Assembly (NCBI GenBank): GCA_963737145.1
Contig: CAVTRO010000007.1
Coordinates: 1,550,001-1,614,000 of the forward strand
Origin: AP-15 sp963737145
GTDB lineage: Bacteria; Pseudomonadota; Alphaproteobacteria; ATCC43930; CGMCC-115725
Direction of reading: 5' to 3'
DNA: 64,000 bases
In this document: piece after piece, positions 43,901 through 53,454 of the stretch
Numbering within the stretch: position 1 is the first letter of the stretch
Layout: every line of letters begins with the position of its first letter
Program-made: the position numbers and the translations under genes
Notes under the pieces: model-generated
Told to the model about the DNA's origin: nothing
Databases searched by the model: none
Seen by the model: the letters and a program-made list of their open reading frames with translations, nothing else

Positions 43901-44408
43901 CCGGGATGCACGCATCCATAAAGGCGTATTCGGACTGATGCGGCAGCGTCGACGATTTGCAGGTGTGGTCGTCGCCGGCAAGGAGAAGTACCCCGCCATG
44001 CGGCGCGGAACCGGCGGCATTGCCGTGCTTTAAGGCGTCCCCACTGCGGTCGACCCCGGGTCCCTTCCCGTACCACAGGGCGAAAACGCCGTCATACTTG
44101 GCCCCCGGGAACAACCCGATCTGCTGACTGCCCCAGACCGCCGTCGCGCCGAGTTCCTCGTTGATTGCCGGCTGAAAGCGTATGTGGTTGCGCTCGATAA
44201 ACCGCCGAGCGCTCCACAGGCCCTGGTCGAGACCGCCCAAAGGCGAACCGCGATAGCCGGAGATGAAACAGGCCGTGTTGAGACCGGCCGCGGCGTCGCG
44301 CTGGCGCTGCATGATAGGCAGACGCACCAGCGCCTGCGTACCGGTCAAGTAGACCCGTCCTCTCTCCAGCGCGTACTTGTCGTCGAGGGTGACCGCCGCC
44401 AGCGCCAT
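40929..44408 (-). CDS. Indolepyruvate:ferredoxin oxidoreductase, fused alpha-beta form
   Basis: A 1159-residue fused IorA-IorB-type enzyme that oxidatively decarboxylates aryl 2-oxoacids to acyl-CoA with ferredoxin. N-terminal thiamine-diphosphate-binding parts (GYRGSPLGGLDQGLW, TGTQALVRLPIMQ) are followed by CSGCPHNTSTKVPEGS and NLGDGTYTHSGVLAI. Ferredoxin-like clusters are seen in CEGCGDCSKESNCLSVVP and SCNKDFSCLKGFCPSF. A gamma-type domain follows (GVGGTGVVTIGALLGMAA, MTGLAQKGGAVYSH), and the C-terminal DUF6537 part ends the protein. Length and order fit the bacterial fused form. The frame is intact. Confidence 0.93.
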   Translation of the reverse strand: MALAAVTLDDKYALERGRVYLTGTQALVRLPIMQRQRDAAAGLNTACFISGYRGSPLGGLDQGLWSARRFIERNHIRFQPAINEELGATAVWGSQQIGLFPGAKYDGVFALWYGKGPGVDRSGDALKHGNAAGSAPHGGVLLLAGDDHTCKSSTLPHQSEYAFMDACIPVLNPSGVQEILDLGLYGWAMSRYSGCWVAFKAVAEIVDSSASVEIGPERTQIVLPDHFEMPPGGLNIRWPDQPLDQEFRLHKYKLYAALAFARANRLDRIVMDSPRPRFGIVTTGKSYLDVRQALDDLGIDDAHAAEIGFRLYKVAMSWPLEREGIRHFAEGLEEILVVEEKRAVIENQFKEQLYNWRENVRPRVIGKFDENRNWILPSNGELTPAQIARVIAQRIARFHTSPRIAERLAFLEAKERQLGGNVVPFSRTPYFCSGCPHNTSTKVPEGSRALAGIGCHYLSQFMDRSTATFTQMGGEGVPWIGQAPFTETPHVFANLGDGTYTHSGVLAIRAAVAANVNITYKLLFNDAVAMTGGQPIDGGLTVPVLTRQLAAEGVRRIVVVTDEPDKYAPGIDFAAGAAVRHRDDLDAVQRELREVEGVTAIVYDQTCAAEKRRRRKRGRFPDPAKRVFINELVCEGCGDCSKESNCLSVVPVETEFGRKREIDQSSCNKDFSCLKGFCPSFVTVHGGALKQPKAGELGEEELAPLPEPAHPDLDEPYGILVTGVGGTGVVTIGALLGMAAHLEGKGCTILDMTGLAQKGGAVYSHVRIARRPEEIHAVRIAAGGAHLLLGCDLVVAASSDALSKLQPGHSRAVVNSHETITGDFTRNPDLTFPSRQLQRSIAEATGADNTEFINATHIATGLFGDSIASNLFMLGFAYQRGAVPLSADALERAIELNGVAVEFNQRAFRWGRRAAVDPALVDARATSRGAVPETHHLSETLERAIDRRIAFLTEYQNAAYATRYASVVRRIREAEAANCTGETSLTDAVARALFKLMAYKDEYEVARLYTKSDFLERVADRFEGPYELHFHLAPPLLADRDPETGHLRKRIYGPWMISVFRILAKLRRLRGTPLDIFGRSDERRTERRLIGQYEAVLEEIISRLSAANHPTAVELAALPLEIRGFGHVKRANLTRAKAKEAALLTRFRSPSPAHALAAE

Positions 44409-44623
44409 TACGACCTCCGAGCCTTGGCCTCGTAACCCCTGGACACGTAGTGTCTCCCCGCTACTTGCTCAATGAGGGCTGCCGCGGATTAGAGTAACGG
44501 AACCGACCGGGCGGGCTCCGATGTTGTCGCGCGACCGACGGCCGCGTCACAGCCGTTGCGGCAGTGCCCCCTCCGGAGTAATTGAGAACCACTGGAACCA
44601 GCTCATCGGAAATCGGCTGCGCC

Positions 44624-46105
44624 ATGTCCGCATCTGCCGCCCTTCCCCATTCCCCGCTCGATGGATCGCTACTCGCCTCGTTGCGCGAGCTGCTCGGTGC
44701 CCGGCTTTCCACCTCGGCAGCGGTCTGCGCGCACCACGGCAAAGACGAATCCTACCATACGCCGCATGCTCCCGATGCCGTCGCGTTTGCCCAAAGCACC
44801 GATGAGGTGTCGGCAATAGTCAAGCTGTGCGCCAAATATAAGACGCCGGTCATTGCATTCGGCGCAGGGACCTCCCTCGAGGGGCACGTGGCCGCACTGG
44901 CCGGCGGCATAAGCATCGACATGTCTGAAATGAACCGTGTCCTGCGCGTCAATGCGCAAGATCTCGACGCCACTGTCGAAGCCGGTGTCACGCGCAAGCA
45001 GCTGAACGAGCATTTACGCGATACCGGTCTCTTTTTTCCGATCGACCCCGGTGCCGATGCCTCGCTCGGCGGGATGGCTGCCACGCGCGCCTCGGGAACC
45101 AATGCGGTCCGATACGGAACGATGCGCGAGAATGTACTGGCAATGGCCGTGGTGCTCGCCGACGGCCGGGTAATCCGGACCGCGCGGCGGGCACGCAAGT
45201 CCGCAGCGGGCTATGATTTGACCCGCCTGTTCGTCGGATCGGAGGGCACGCTCGGGATCATCACCGAGCTGACGGTTCGACTTTACGGAATTCCCGAAGC
45301 TATTTCGGCCGCAGTTTGCGCGTTTCCGAATATTGAAAGCGCGGTGAACACCGTGATCTTGACAATTCAGAGCGGAGTACCGGTTGCTCGGATCGAGCTG
45401 CTCGACGAAATTCAAATGGCCGCAATCAATAAATATTCGAAGCTCGATCATCAGGTGGCTCCCACGCTCTTCTTCGAATTCCACGGCACGCCAAGCGGAG
45501 TGGCGGAACAGGCAGAGACGGTAAAGGCGATTGCCGGCGAGTATGGCGGCGATGATTTCCGCTGGGCGACCACACCCGAGCAACGTTCCAAGCTGTGGCA
45601 GGCGCGGCATGACGCTTATTACGCGGCATTGGCGCTTCGCCCCGGGTCCAAGGGCCTCGCGACCGATGTGTGTGTGCCGATCTCGCGGCTTGCAGAATGC
45701 ATCGGCGAGACCAAGCGAGACCTCGCACAATCGCCGATTCCCTACGCCTTGGTGGGGCACGTCGGCGACGGTAATTTTCATCTCGTGTTTATGCTCGACC
45801 CGAATCGCCCGGAAGAATTGGCCGAAGCCAACCGGCTCAACGAGCGCATGGTCCATCGCGCCCTAGCGATGGAGGGGACCTGCACGGGGGAACACGGGGT
45901 CGGTTATGGCAAGATGGACTTTTTAATCGCCGAGCACGGCGAGGCGGTCAGCGTCATGCGCACGATAAAAACGGCGCTCGACCCGGACGGCATTCTGAAC
46001 CCCGGCAAGATCGTCCGAAATCTGATCAACCCGCCAGAACGCTGGACGCGGATACAGCTCGCTGCAAGAAGAACTCTGGAACCAAGAATTCCTCTTTCCC
46101 GTTGA
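44624..46105 (+). CDS. D-lactate dehydrogenase-like FAD-linked oxidase
   Basis: A 493-residue flavoprotein of the DLD/GlcD family that oxidises a 2-hydroxyacid such as D-lactate and passes electrons to cytochrome c or quinone. The ATG at 44624 is preferred to the TTG at 44582. FAD domain: VIAFGAGTSLEGHVAALAGG, FPIDPGADASLGGMAATRAS, LFVGSEGTLGIITELTVRLY. C-terminal domain: YALVGHVGDGNFHLVFM and CTGEHGVGYGKMDFL, end DPDGILNPGKIVRN. The closeness to glcDEF suggests 2-hydroxyacid use, but it is a separate transcription unit. The substrate is not fixed by sequence. Confidence 0.88.
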   Translation: MSASAALPHSPLDGSLLASLRELLGARLSTSAAVCAHHGKDESYHTPHAPDAVAFAQSTDEVSAIVKLCAKYKTPVIAFGAGTSLEGHVAALAGGISIDMSEMNRVLRVNAQDLDATVEAGVTRKQLNEHLRDTGLFFPIDPGADASLGGMAATRASGTNAVRYGTMRENVLAMAVVLADGRVIRTARRARKSAAGYDLTRLFVGSEGTLGIITELTVRLYGIPEAISAAVCAFPNIESAVNTVILTIQSGVPVARIELLDEIQMAAINKYSKLDHQVAPTLFFEFHGTPSGVAEQAETVKAIAGEYGGDDFRWATTPEQRSKLWQARHDAYYAALALRPGSKGLATDVCVPISRLAECIGETKRDLAQSPIPYALVGHVGDGNFHLVFMLDPNRPEELAEANRLNERMVHRALAMEGTCTGEHGVGYGKMDFLIAEHGEAVSVMRTIKTALDPDGILNPGKIVRNLINPPERWTRIQLAARRTLEPRIPLSR

Positions 46106-46318
46106 CTGTTGAAGCGATATTGTAAAGCTTCTGAATCAAGGGCTCGAGTTTTGGTGGTCCCGTGAGGGTCTGAGCAGGCGCCGCTTAGCTCCGATCGTCA
46201 CTCCAGCCGTCGATTTACTAGCTCGTTGTGATCAACGGTGCCGATTGGCGCCGTCGTAAAGCTTCGTGAGTTTCTAACCAACAACAGACCGATAAGAGCT
46301 GTAGCAAAGGTCCAGCAC

Positions 46319-47317
46319 ATGGAGAGATCAAGTAAAAGAGGGAAAATACCCCAACAGGACTGGCCCTCGATCATCAAGAGATATGAGGCCGGTGAAACTT
46401 TGGCGAGCATTGCACGGACCTATGACTGCTCGCCGCCAGCCATAAGTTATATCTTGAGCCGAAGTCGCGCGCGTGACGCCCCTACGGAGGGCGCGGAGCC
46501 AAGCGGGATCGAATCGCCGGAACCCCAACTGGTGAAGGGGCACTCGACCGATTTGCCGGCCACAGAATTTATAGCTGGAGAGCCGGAAGTCGGCGAAGCG
46601 GCCGTGCTCCCTCCCACGGCGCAGGCCTCGGATCCGGAACTGGCATCCGCCGCATCAGCTTCCGGGTCGAATGGGGCGGCAGGAGCATCTGAAGTGGGGG
46701 CAGAAATTGCCGTGCCGGAAATTCTGGGCCGCCCAGCCGAACGGGATATGGACGCGCCGGCTCAGGCCACTTTGTCGGGAAACGGGAATTCATCGGGTCT
46801 CTTTGGTACAGCCGGCCCGCAGCCCCAACCTGGAGATCCGCGCCGCACTCTTCATCTCTCGTTGTCGCACAACAATGTTCAGCGCATGGAAATCCCGCAA
46901 CCTGACAGGCGCGTTGCCGATGTGGCCGACCCTTCGGGGATTCGGCCGGTGGGGGACCGCCAGCAAGGGGTGACCCCGCAACCCGCCCGGGTTCACCCCG
47001 CTCCCAATGCAGCGGTCAATAACGGCGGAGGTACCAGCTCAATGGTCAACTCGCTCAAAGGAAGAAATGGCGGCACGTTCATTGATCGCGCGTTGCGCGA
47101 GCGAGTCGATGGCGACATCTCGGCGTTCCTCGCAGCGTTCGACGCCGCGTTGGCGGACGATACGCTGGAGAGCCGCGCCGGGCTCCGCGAGGCGACGGAT
47201 CGCTTGCTGCGCGCGGGTGCCCGAACGCGCATCGAACTGGAGCGTCTCGAAGCTCGGGTTCCGTTATCGGCACGGGACACAACTGGGTACTCCGCTCCGA
47301 GTTGGCGTCCGCGCTGA
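46319..47317 (+). CDS. HTH protein with long disordered linker
   Basis: A 332-residue protein from ATG 46319, after AAAGG. Residues 6-55 form a helix-turn-helix: GKIPQQDWPSIIKRYEAGET, then LASIARTYDCSPPAISYILS, which resembles Hin/homeodomain-type recognition. Residues 60-235 are rich in Ala, Pro, Glu and Gln and likely disordered, apart from a short block RTLHLSLSHNNVQRMEIPQP. Residues 270-315 form a helical C-terminal domain (DISAFLAAFDAALADDTLES). I know this pattern from uncharacterised DNA-binding proteins of alphaproteobacteria. The role is unknown. Confidence 0.65.
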   Translation: MERSSKRGKIPQQDWPSIIKRYEAGETLASIARTYDCSPPAISYILSRSRARDAPTEGAEPSGIESPEPQLVKGHSTDLPATEFIAGEPEVGEAAVLPPTAQASDPELASAASASGSNGAAGASEVGAEIAVPEILGRPAERDMDAPAQATLSGNGNSSGLFGTAGPQPQPGDPRRTLHLSLSHNNVQRMEIPQPDRRVADVADPSGIRPVGDRQQGVTPQPARVHPAPNAAVNNGGGTSSMVNSLKGRNGGTFIDRALRERVDGDISAFLAAFDAALADDTLESRAGLREATDRLLRAGARTRIELERLEARVPLSARDTTGYSAPSWRPR

Positions 47318-47359
47318 ACCGTTCGACCGCGTTCCTTCAACCTAGATTATTGTCCCGTC

Positions 47360-47391
47360 CCCTCCTCTGGACGCATCCGTTCAGAGGAGGG
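47360..47391. terminator. Bidirectional terminator hairpin
   Basis: A perfect 10-bp inverted repeat CCCTCCTCTG/CAGAGGAGGG (47360-47369 with 47382-47391) with a 12-base loop lies between the convergent HTH and protease genes. T-rich tails are weak on both sides, so it could also act mainly as an RNA end stabiliser. Confidence 0.6.
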
Positions 47392-47415
47392 TTGCAAGGA
47401 CGAACACGTAAAGGT

Positions 47416-48990
47416 TTAGCCCTGATTTGCGCCCAGGTTCACCCCCACATATTGCGTCACCCCGTGACGATTGAGCAGTAGGAGAGCGCTCTTCTTTGGC
47501 GAGGCGGCGGCTTCCTTCAATTTCGCTGCTGCCTCCTGTGGGGTTTTGACCGGCTGCTGGTCGATCGCGACCACGACGTCGCCTTCGCTCAACCCGACCT
47601 CGGCGGCGGCGCTGCCGGGGTCTACCCGGGTAATGACCACGCCCTGCACGTCTTTTCCAGTGTGCAGCTCCCGCCGGAGCTGGCTGTTGAGCGCGGCGAG
47701 ATGCATCCCTAGCGCGTCCGCGCGAGCCGATTCATCCTGTTCCCGCCCATCATTCGCCGAGGCTACCTGCTCGTTGTTGGGGAGTTCGCCCAGGGTCGCC
47801 TGAAGATCTACCGTTTGGCCGTTACGCCAAACTTTTACCTTCGCAGCAGTATCGGGTGCGGTCTCGGCCACCAGCCGCGGGAGATCGCGAAGGTGGGTCA
47901 CTTCGTTGCCGTTGAACGCCAAAATTACGTCGCCTTGCTTGAGGCCGGCCTTTGCCCCGGGGCTGTCGGGAGTAACGACAGCAACAAGTGCTCCGTGCTC
48001 GCCCTGCAATCCCAGGCTGGAGGCGATCGCCGGTGTCACTTCTTGGATTTGCACGCCGAGCCAGCCGCGGCTCACCTTGCCGTGCTCCTTCAGTTGCGCG
48101 ACCACGGTTTTTGCCAGGTTGGATGGCACGGCAAAGCCGATCCCGACGCTGCCGCCATTGGGCGAATAGATCGCGGTATTGATGCCGATTACCTGGCCAT
48201 CCAGGTTGAACGTCGGACCGCCTGAATTCCCGCGATTTATTGGCGCATCGATCTGCAGGAAATCGTCGAACGGGCCGGAATGGATATCCCGTCCCCGCGC
48301 CGAAATGATCCCGGTGGTCACGGTCCCGCCGAGCCCAAACGGATTGCCGACCGCCATGACCCAGTCGCCGACCTGAGCTTTGCTGCTGTCGCCGAACGTC
48401 ACATATGGCAGCGGCTTGTCGGCTTTGATTTTCAATAGTGCGATATCAGTCTTGGGATCTCGGCCAATGATTTTCGCCGGGTACTTGCTGTCATCCTGCA
48501 ACGTGACTTCGACTTTGCTGGCGTCGCCGACCACGTGGCTGTTGGTCACCACATAGCCGGAAGGATCGATGATGAACCCGGAACCGAGCGCGATCCGGTG
48601 AGCCTGACCGCCCGGCATTTGTGGGAAGAGGTGGCGCTGGCCGTTTGGGTTCTGTTGATCAAAAAAGCGGCGCAGGAACTCGTCGAATGGCGAATTGGGA
48701 AACTCGGGCGAACCCTGTTCAGGCTCTTCCGCCATTGTATCGGACGCCCCGCTCTGCGTAACCGATATGTTCACCACCGCTGGAGATACTCTTTTGACCA
48801 GCGGCGCGAAGCTTTGATGCTGCATCAGCGCCATTGGGGAGGTCATCGTCTCTCCCGCGGTATTTCCCGCCGGGCTTTCGGCCCATACCAAAGGCGCGAG
48901 TGCGAGTGTTGCGCCCAGTCCGAAACCGAGCGCCGCGGCGCGGCTCTTGCGCAGCCAGAGCCGGCGCCCATCATATTCTCTGATTTCCAC
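47416..48990 (-). CDS. DegP/Do-type periplasmic serine protease (second copy)
   Basis: A 524-residue two-PDZ protease. The GTG at 48990 lies 8 bases after AGGAGG. A longer frame exists upstream but has no support. The signal region is RAAALGFGLGATLALAPLVWA. Triad: VTNSHVVGD, DPKTDIALLKI, NRGNSGGPTFN. PDZ1 begins RGWLGVQIQEVTPAIASSLG; PDZ2 lies near QGVVITRVDPGSAAAEVGL and the end is VTQYVGVNLG. It differs from the first copy in the linker and lacks the Pro-rich spacer. Probably the main envelope-stress protease, but regulation is not visible. Confidence 0.92.
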   Translation of the reverse strand: MEIREYDGRRLWLRKSRAAALGFGLGATLALAPLVWAESPAGNTAGETMTSPMALMQHQSFAPLVKRVSPAVVNISVTQSGASDTMAEEPEQGSPEFPNSPFDEFLRRFFDQQNPNGQRHLFPQMPGGQAHRIALGSGFIIDPSGYVVTNSHVVGDASKVEVTLQDDSKYPAKIIGRDPKTDIALLKIKADKPLPYVTFGDSSKAQVGDWVMAVGNPFGLGGTVTTGIISARGRDIHSGPFDDFLQIDAPINRGNSGGPTFNLDGQVIGINTAIYSPNGGSVGIGFAVPSNLAKTVVAQLKEHGKVSRGWLGVQIQEVTPAIASSLGLQGEHGALVAVVTPDSPGAKAGLKQGDVILAFNGNEVTHLRDLPRLVAETAPDTAAKVKVWRNGQTVDLQATLGELPNNEQVASANDGREQDESARADALGMHLAALNSQLRRELHTGKDVQGVVITRVDPGSAAAEVGLSEGDVVVAIDQQPVKTPQEAAAKLKEAAASPKKSALLLLNRHGVTQYVGVNLGANQG

Positions 48991-49270
48991 CAATCGGTCC
49001 TCCTGTCGTGCGGGAGATGCCCGGCCGGCCGCGAACTGCAACCAGCGAGAGCGGATCGGCGGATAATTGGGTGTGCCGGGTGACAGGCGGATTTCAGGCG
49101 GATTAATTCGCTGTAACCTCATGCTCATACGAGACGGGATCGCTGCAGCGCGCTTTGGCTACGGTGGCCGCACGAGACCCTATCCTCCCTTCAGGCCCGA
49201 GGATATGTTGGCTTCCAGCCCGTTCTTTGGCTCTGCCGACATCCATTGTTCTCGGCTGGTTGGAGGAAAA

Positions 49271-49822
49271 ATGGCCCGGTACCGCGACATTACATCAACG
49301 GAGATGACGCCCGACCAGCGGCGGGTACACGATTTGATCATCGCCGGCCGGCGTGGCCGGTTCGGCGGTCCGTTTCAGCTCCTAATTCGGGCCCCTGAGA
49401 TTTGCGAGCATGCAGCGAAGCTCGGCGAGCATTTGCGCTGGGGGACGTCGTTGCCCGATCGTCTTTCCGAGCTGGCGATCATCACGACTGCCCAGTTCTG
49501 GCGTGCTCAATACGAGTGGTATGCACATGCCCCGCTCGCCGAGAAGGCTGGTGTCCCGGCAGCCGCGATTGAAGCGATCCGCCGTGGCGACACGCCGAGT
49601 TTTGAACAGAAGGACGAAGCGCTCGTCTATCGCGTCTGCACGGAATTATTCAAGACGCGGCGTCTCTCGGACGCGGCGTTCCAGGAGGCGGTCACGACAC
49701 TGGGCGAAACCGGCCTCACCGAGGTCATCGCGATCATCGGCTATTACACGCTGATCGGGAATACCCTCAACGTTTTCCAGGTCGCGGTGCCCGAGGGGAC
49801 AACCCCGCCGTTTCCCGAATAA
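49271..49822 (+). CDS. Carboxymuconolactone decarboxylase family protein
   Basis: A 183-residue protein from ATG 49271, after GGAGG. Marks are FQLLIRAPEICEHAAKLGEH, RLSELAIITTAQFWRAQYEW and YAHAPLAEKAGVPAAAIEAI. It lacks the CxxC of the AhpD peroxidase type; the site is AQYEWYAH. Most members of this subgroup have no proven substrate, and a lactone decarboxylase role is not implied. The stop lies 15 bases from the convergent htpG end. The frame is intact. Confidence 0.82.
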   Translation: MARYRDITSTEMTPDQRRVHDLIIAGRRGRFGGPFQLLIRAPEICEHAAKLGEHLRWGTSLPDRLSELAIITTAQFWRAQYEWYAHAPLAEKAGVPAAAIEAIRRGDTPSFEQKDEALVYRVCTELFKTRRLSDAAFQEAVTTLGETGLTEVIAIIGYYTLIGNTLNVFQVAVPEGTTPPFPE

Positions 49823-49837
49823 CGGTTCCGCCGACGC

Positions 49838-51706
49838 TTAGGCGACTTGCGGCAAACCCCGCTCGAGCAGCATGGCGAGGCGGCGGGCGAAAGCGGCCGG
49901 ATCCGGGAGCTGCTCGCCTTCGACGATCCGCGCCTGGTCCAGAAGCAGCCAGGCAAACTCCGACAGCTGGTCGGATGCGCCAGGCTCCCCGACGCTCTCA
50001 GCCAGCCGCTCGATCAGCTTGTGCCGCGGGTTGACCTCGAGAATGCGTCGGGAAGCGCTGTCGAGCTGACGATGCTGCTTCAAGAGCCGCTCGAGATGCA
50101 TGTCCATGTCGCCCTCGTCGGCCACAAGGCAGACGGCGCTGTCGGTAAGGCGCTCGGAATTGCGTACATCCTTCACCAACTCGCCGAGCGCCAGTTTGAA
50201 AATCGCAATCAGGCTAGCAAGCTTCGCCGGAGGCTCGGGACGCTTCTCCTCGGGAGCTTCGGATGAGGATATTTTGTCGAGATCGACGCCGCCGCGGGTC
50301 GCTGATTTGAACGGCTTCTCCTTGTAACGGCCGATTGTCGGGACCCAGAACTCGTCGATCGGGTCCGTCATCAGCAGGACCTCGACCCCGCGCGCCCGAA
50401 AGCCTTCGAGCTGCGGGCTTTTTTTGATCACGTCGAGATTGTCGCCGTGGATCGTATAGATAGCGTCCTGCCCCGGTTTCATCGCGCCAGCGTAATCATC
50501 CAGCGAAACGAGCTGGTCACGGGTCGTCGAGGGAAACCGAGCTAGTTCCAACAATTCCTCGCGATGATCGCGGTCCTCGTAGAGACCTTCCTTGAGCACG
50601 GCCCCGAAATTGTCCCAGAACTCGGCGTATTCGTCGGCGGCATCGGCGGCTTTTTTCGCGAGCTCGCTCAAAACTCGCCTCGTCAGCTGCTGGCAAATCC
50701 TCGCCACCATCGGGTTGGATTGCAGCATCTCGCGGCTGATGTTGAGCGGCAGGTCCTCACTGTCGACAATACCGCGCATGAACCGCAGATAGGCCGGCAA
50801 AAGTTCGGTCGCCTCGTCGGTGATGAAAACCCGTCTGACATAGAGCTTGATCCGGCTCTTGCGCTCCGGATCGAACAAATCGAAGGGCTTGGTCGACGGT
50901 ACGAACAGAAGGTTCGTGTATTCGAGAACACCCTCTGCCTTGTTGTGCAAAGTCAGCCACGGGTCGTCGAAGCTGTGGCCGACGTGGTGGTAGAACTCCT
51001 TGTACTGCTCGGCCGTGATGTCAGATCGGGGACGGGTCCACAGCGCCGAGGCGGTGTTGATTGTTTCTTCCTTCCCGCCATCCTTCAGGATGATGGGTAA
51101 CCCGATATGGTCCGAGTAGGTCTTGACGATCCGCCGCAGTCTTGCCGGGTCGAGATACTCATCCTCGCCCTCGCGCAAATGCACGATAATCTTGGCGCCG
51201 CGTGCGGCATCAGGAAGCGCCTCGACCGTAAACTCGCCCTTGCCGTCGGACACCCACCGCCAGCCCTGGCTCTCGCCGGCTTTGCGGCTCAGAACTTCGA
51301 CCTTTTCGGCGACCATGAACGCCGAATAGAAGCCGACGCCAAACTGCCCGATCAGACTCATGTCCTTGCGCGCGTCACCCGACAACTGGTTCACAAAGGC
51401 GGCGGTGCCGGATCGGGCGATCGTGCCGAGATTTTCGATCAGCTCTTCGCGATTCATGCCAATTCCGTTATCGGCGATCGTCAGTGTGCGGGCGGTTTTA
51501 TCGGGGGTAAGCGTTACGCGGTATTCGGTATCGCCTTCGGCTAATGCGGGCTCGGTCAGCGCGGCATAACGCCGCCGGTCGCAAGCATCCGAAGCGTTAG
51601 AGATCAGTTCGCGCAGGAAGATCTCCTTCTCGCTGTAGAGCGAGTGCGCGACGATTTCGAGCAGGCGGCTAACCTCCGCCTGGAAGCTTCTTGTTTCCTG
51701 GGTCAT
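49838..51706 (-). CDS. htpG: Molecular chaperone HtpG (Hsp90)
   Basis: A 622-residue chaperone from the ATG at 51706 (MTQETRSFQAEVSRLLEIVA). The upstream open frame is not conserved. GHKL ATPase marks: LRELISNASDACDRRRY, LTIADNGIGMNREELIENLG, TIARSGTAAFVNQLSGD and QFGVGFYSAFMVAEKVEV. The middle domain has GVVDSEDLPLNISREMLQ as a variant (IVDSEDLPLNISREML) and the C-terminal dimer domain ends RRLAMLLERGL. Length and motifs are normal, and the frame is intact. Confidence 0.96.
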   Translation of the reverse strand: MTQETRSFQAEVSRLLEIVAHSLYSEKEIFLRELISNASDACDRRRYAALTEPALAEGDTEYRVTLTPDKTARTLTIADNGIGMNREELIENLGTIARSGTAAFVNQLSGDARKDMSLIGQFGVGFYSAFMVAEKVEVLSRKAGESQGWRWVSDGKGEFTVEALPDAARGAKIIVHLREGEDEYLDPARLRRIVKTYSDHIGLPIILKDGGKEETINTASALWTRPRSDITAEQYKEFYHHVGHSFDDPWLTLHNKAEGVLEYTNLLFVPSTKPFDLFDPERKSRIKLYVRRVFITDEATELLPAYLRFMRGIVDSEDLPLNISREMLQSNPMVARICQQLTRRVLSELAKKAADAADEYAEFWDNFGAVLKEGLYEDRDHREELLELARFPSTTRDQLVSLDDYAGAMKPGQDAIYTIHGDNLDVIKKSPQLEGFRARGVEVLLMTDPIDEFWVPTIGRYKEKPFKSATRGGVDLDKISSSEAPEEKRPEPPAKLASLIAIFKLALGELVKDVRNSERLTDSAVCLVADEGDMDMHLERLLKQHRQLDSASRRILEVNPRHKLIERLAESVGEPGASDQLSEFAWLLLDQARIVEGEQLPDPAAFARRLAMLLERGLPQVA

Positions 51707-51797
51707 CGCTGCCGTCGAGGGTTGCCGGGAACGCGCCGAGGATATGTGGCGAAATTCTTTTCTGCGCAAGGTCGCCGGCAAGGATCGCGGAGCCTGG

Positions 51798-53454
51798 CTA
51801 TCGCATGCCGCGTCGCCAGCGCTCGACCGTGTGCTCCACAACCGAGCCGTCCACCTCGTTTAACCATCCACTCGCAAAGGATGACGCGGCGCTCTTCGGC
51901 CGGCGCTCGTCGGGTGGGGGTGTAAAACATATCCGCATCGGCATCGACACGCCCTCACCGACCGCGATCGCCTCCCCGTTTCGTAGCGCCGGCAGGAAGT
52001 TCATCAGCCCGTGCGAGGCTTCCGGCAAAGCGCCTCGGACGATCGCCTGATCCTCCTGAGCGGTCATCCGAAAGGCGAAGATAGTGTTGCATTCGGAGAG
52101 CAGACCGGGGGCCAGATCAGATGGCCGCTGCGTAACCACGCATAATGAAACCCCGTATTTACGGCCCTCCTTTGCGATCCGGAACAGCGCGCGTTTCGCC
52201 GCCTCGAAACCCAGCTGCTTATCACGCGAGGCGTAGCGGTGTGCCTCTTCACAAACGATCGTTAGCGGAACCGGCGTTTCGTTCCAGACTGCGAAATCAA
52301 AGGTCAGCCGGCAGAGCACGGAGACGACCACATTGACCACCTCCGATGGGATCCCGGACAGGTCGAGGATGGTAACCGGCCGGCCACCCACCGGGATTCG
52401 AAAGAGCTGGCCAAGAATTTCAGTAAGCTCATCGCGCAACGTCAACCGACTGCCAAACACAAATCCATAGCGGGCATCATTCTGGAGGGCGACGATTCTA
52501 GCCTTGACCGTCTGATAGGAGGAAACGGCATCGGGCCGGTTGAGACTGCCCATCGCCGCATCTAGTGCACGAAGCACGTCCGACATACGGTAGGGGGCCG
52601 GCGTGTCCACTGTCCCGAATTTGTCCAGGCCCGCCTTGGCGAAATAAGAATGCTTGGAGGCAAGTATTGCCTCTCCAAGAATCTTTATTTGTTCAGCATT
52701 ACGATCTGGTCCGATTACGATTTCCGTCAGTTCTTCAAAGTTGAACAACCAATACGGTAGATGTAAGCCATCTCCTGGGCTGAGCACTACAGCACGATCA
52801 CCAAAGGCTCGGGCATATTCGTTATGGGGATCCAGTAATACGACATGAGCGTTCGGGCTTTGATCAATGACGGCCCGGAGGATCGTTGCGACGCCACAGG
52901 ACTTTCCCGATCCAGTAGTGCCGACAATGCCGAAATGTTTGCCGAACAGCTCATCGATCAGGATGTAGGCTGGTACCGCGCCGTTCTGGTGAATTGTGCC
53001 GACCGGGGTGGCAACCACCTTGGGGCGGGCATAAACCTGGGCGATATCCTGTGCCGAGGCGAGACAGACCGGCTCGTCCAGCGCCGGATAGGCGGACAGG
53101 CCGCGCTGAAAGTCAGCGACAACGGTGTTGTCCCGAGTCTCGCCGACAAGTTCGAGCTCGACGAGCCTCAGATCCTTATCGGAAGCCTCCGAACTCGGCA
53201 ACGGTACCCTCAGTCCTGTCACCATGCCGTAAGCTGTCGAGAACTCGCGTCCGCATCTTGACCAGGGTGCCCATCTCGAGTGGGAAGTCGCGATCTGAGG
53301 CTGCGCCGTGCGATCTTTCGAGTAATGCAACCGCTTGACAGGCCGAGACTGCAATAACCCGCCCTAGATGCGGCGCATCACATAGGGCAGGAGTGCAGCT
53401 GTCCATTCTTGCAAACCCGCTAAGGTTGGTATCGGGAATAGACTTGTCCTTCAA
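51798..53454 (-). pseudogene. HerA-like P-loop ATPase (DUF87) with one frameshift
   Basis: The frame from 53454 gives the N-terminal HAS-barrel (GRVIAVSACQAVALLERS, LEMGTLVKMRTRV) and then runs out. The rest is in the next frame: FSTAYGMVTGLRVPLPSSEA and, after DUF87, Walker A GIVGTTGSGKSCGVA, VVLLDPHNEYARAFGD, Walker B LTIVCEEAHRY and the late VTQRPSDLAPGLLSE. One extra base at about 53240 explains it. HerA-type hexamers pump DNA; here no nuA-type nuclease gene is beside it. The start overlaps the histidine kinase by ATGA. Repaired length is about 550 residues. Confidence 0.82.

Noticed and set aside
45014..45856. A 280-residue minus-strand ORF inside the D-lactate dehydrogenase-like gene
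   Set aside because: Shadow of a well-supported flavoprotein gene.
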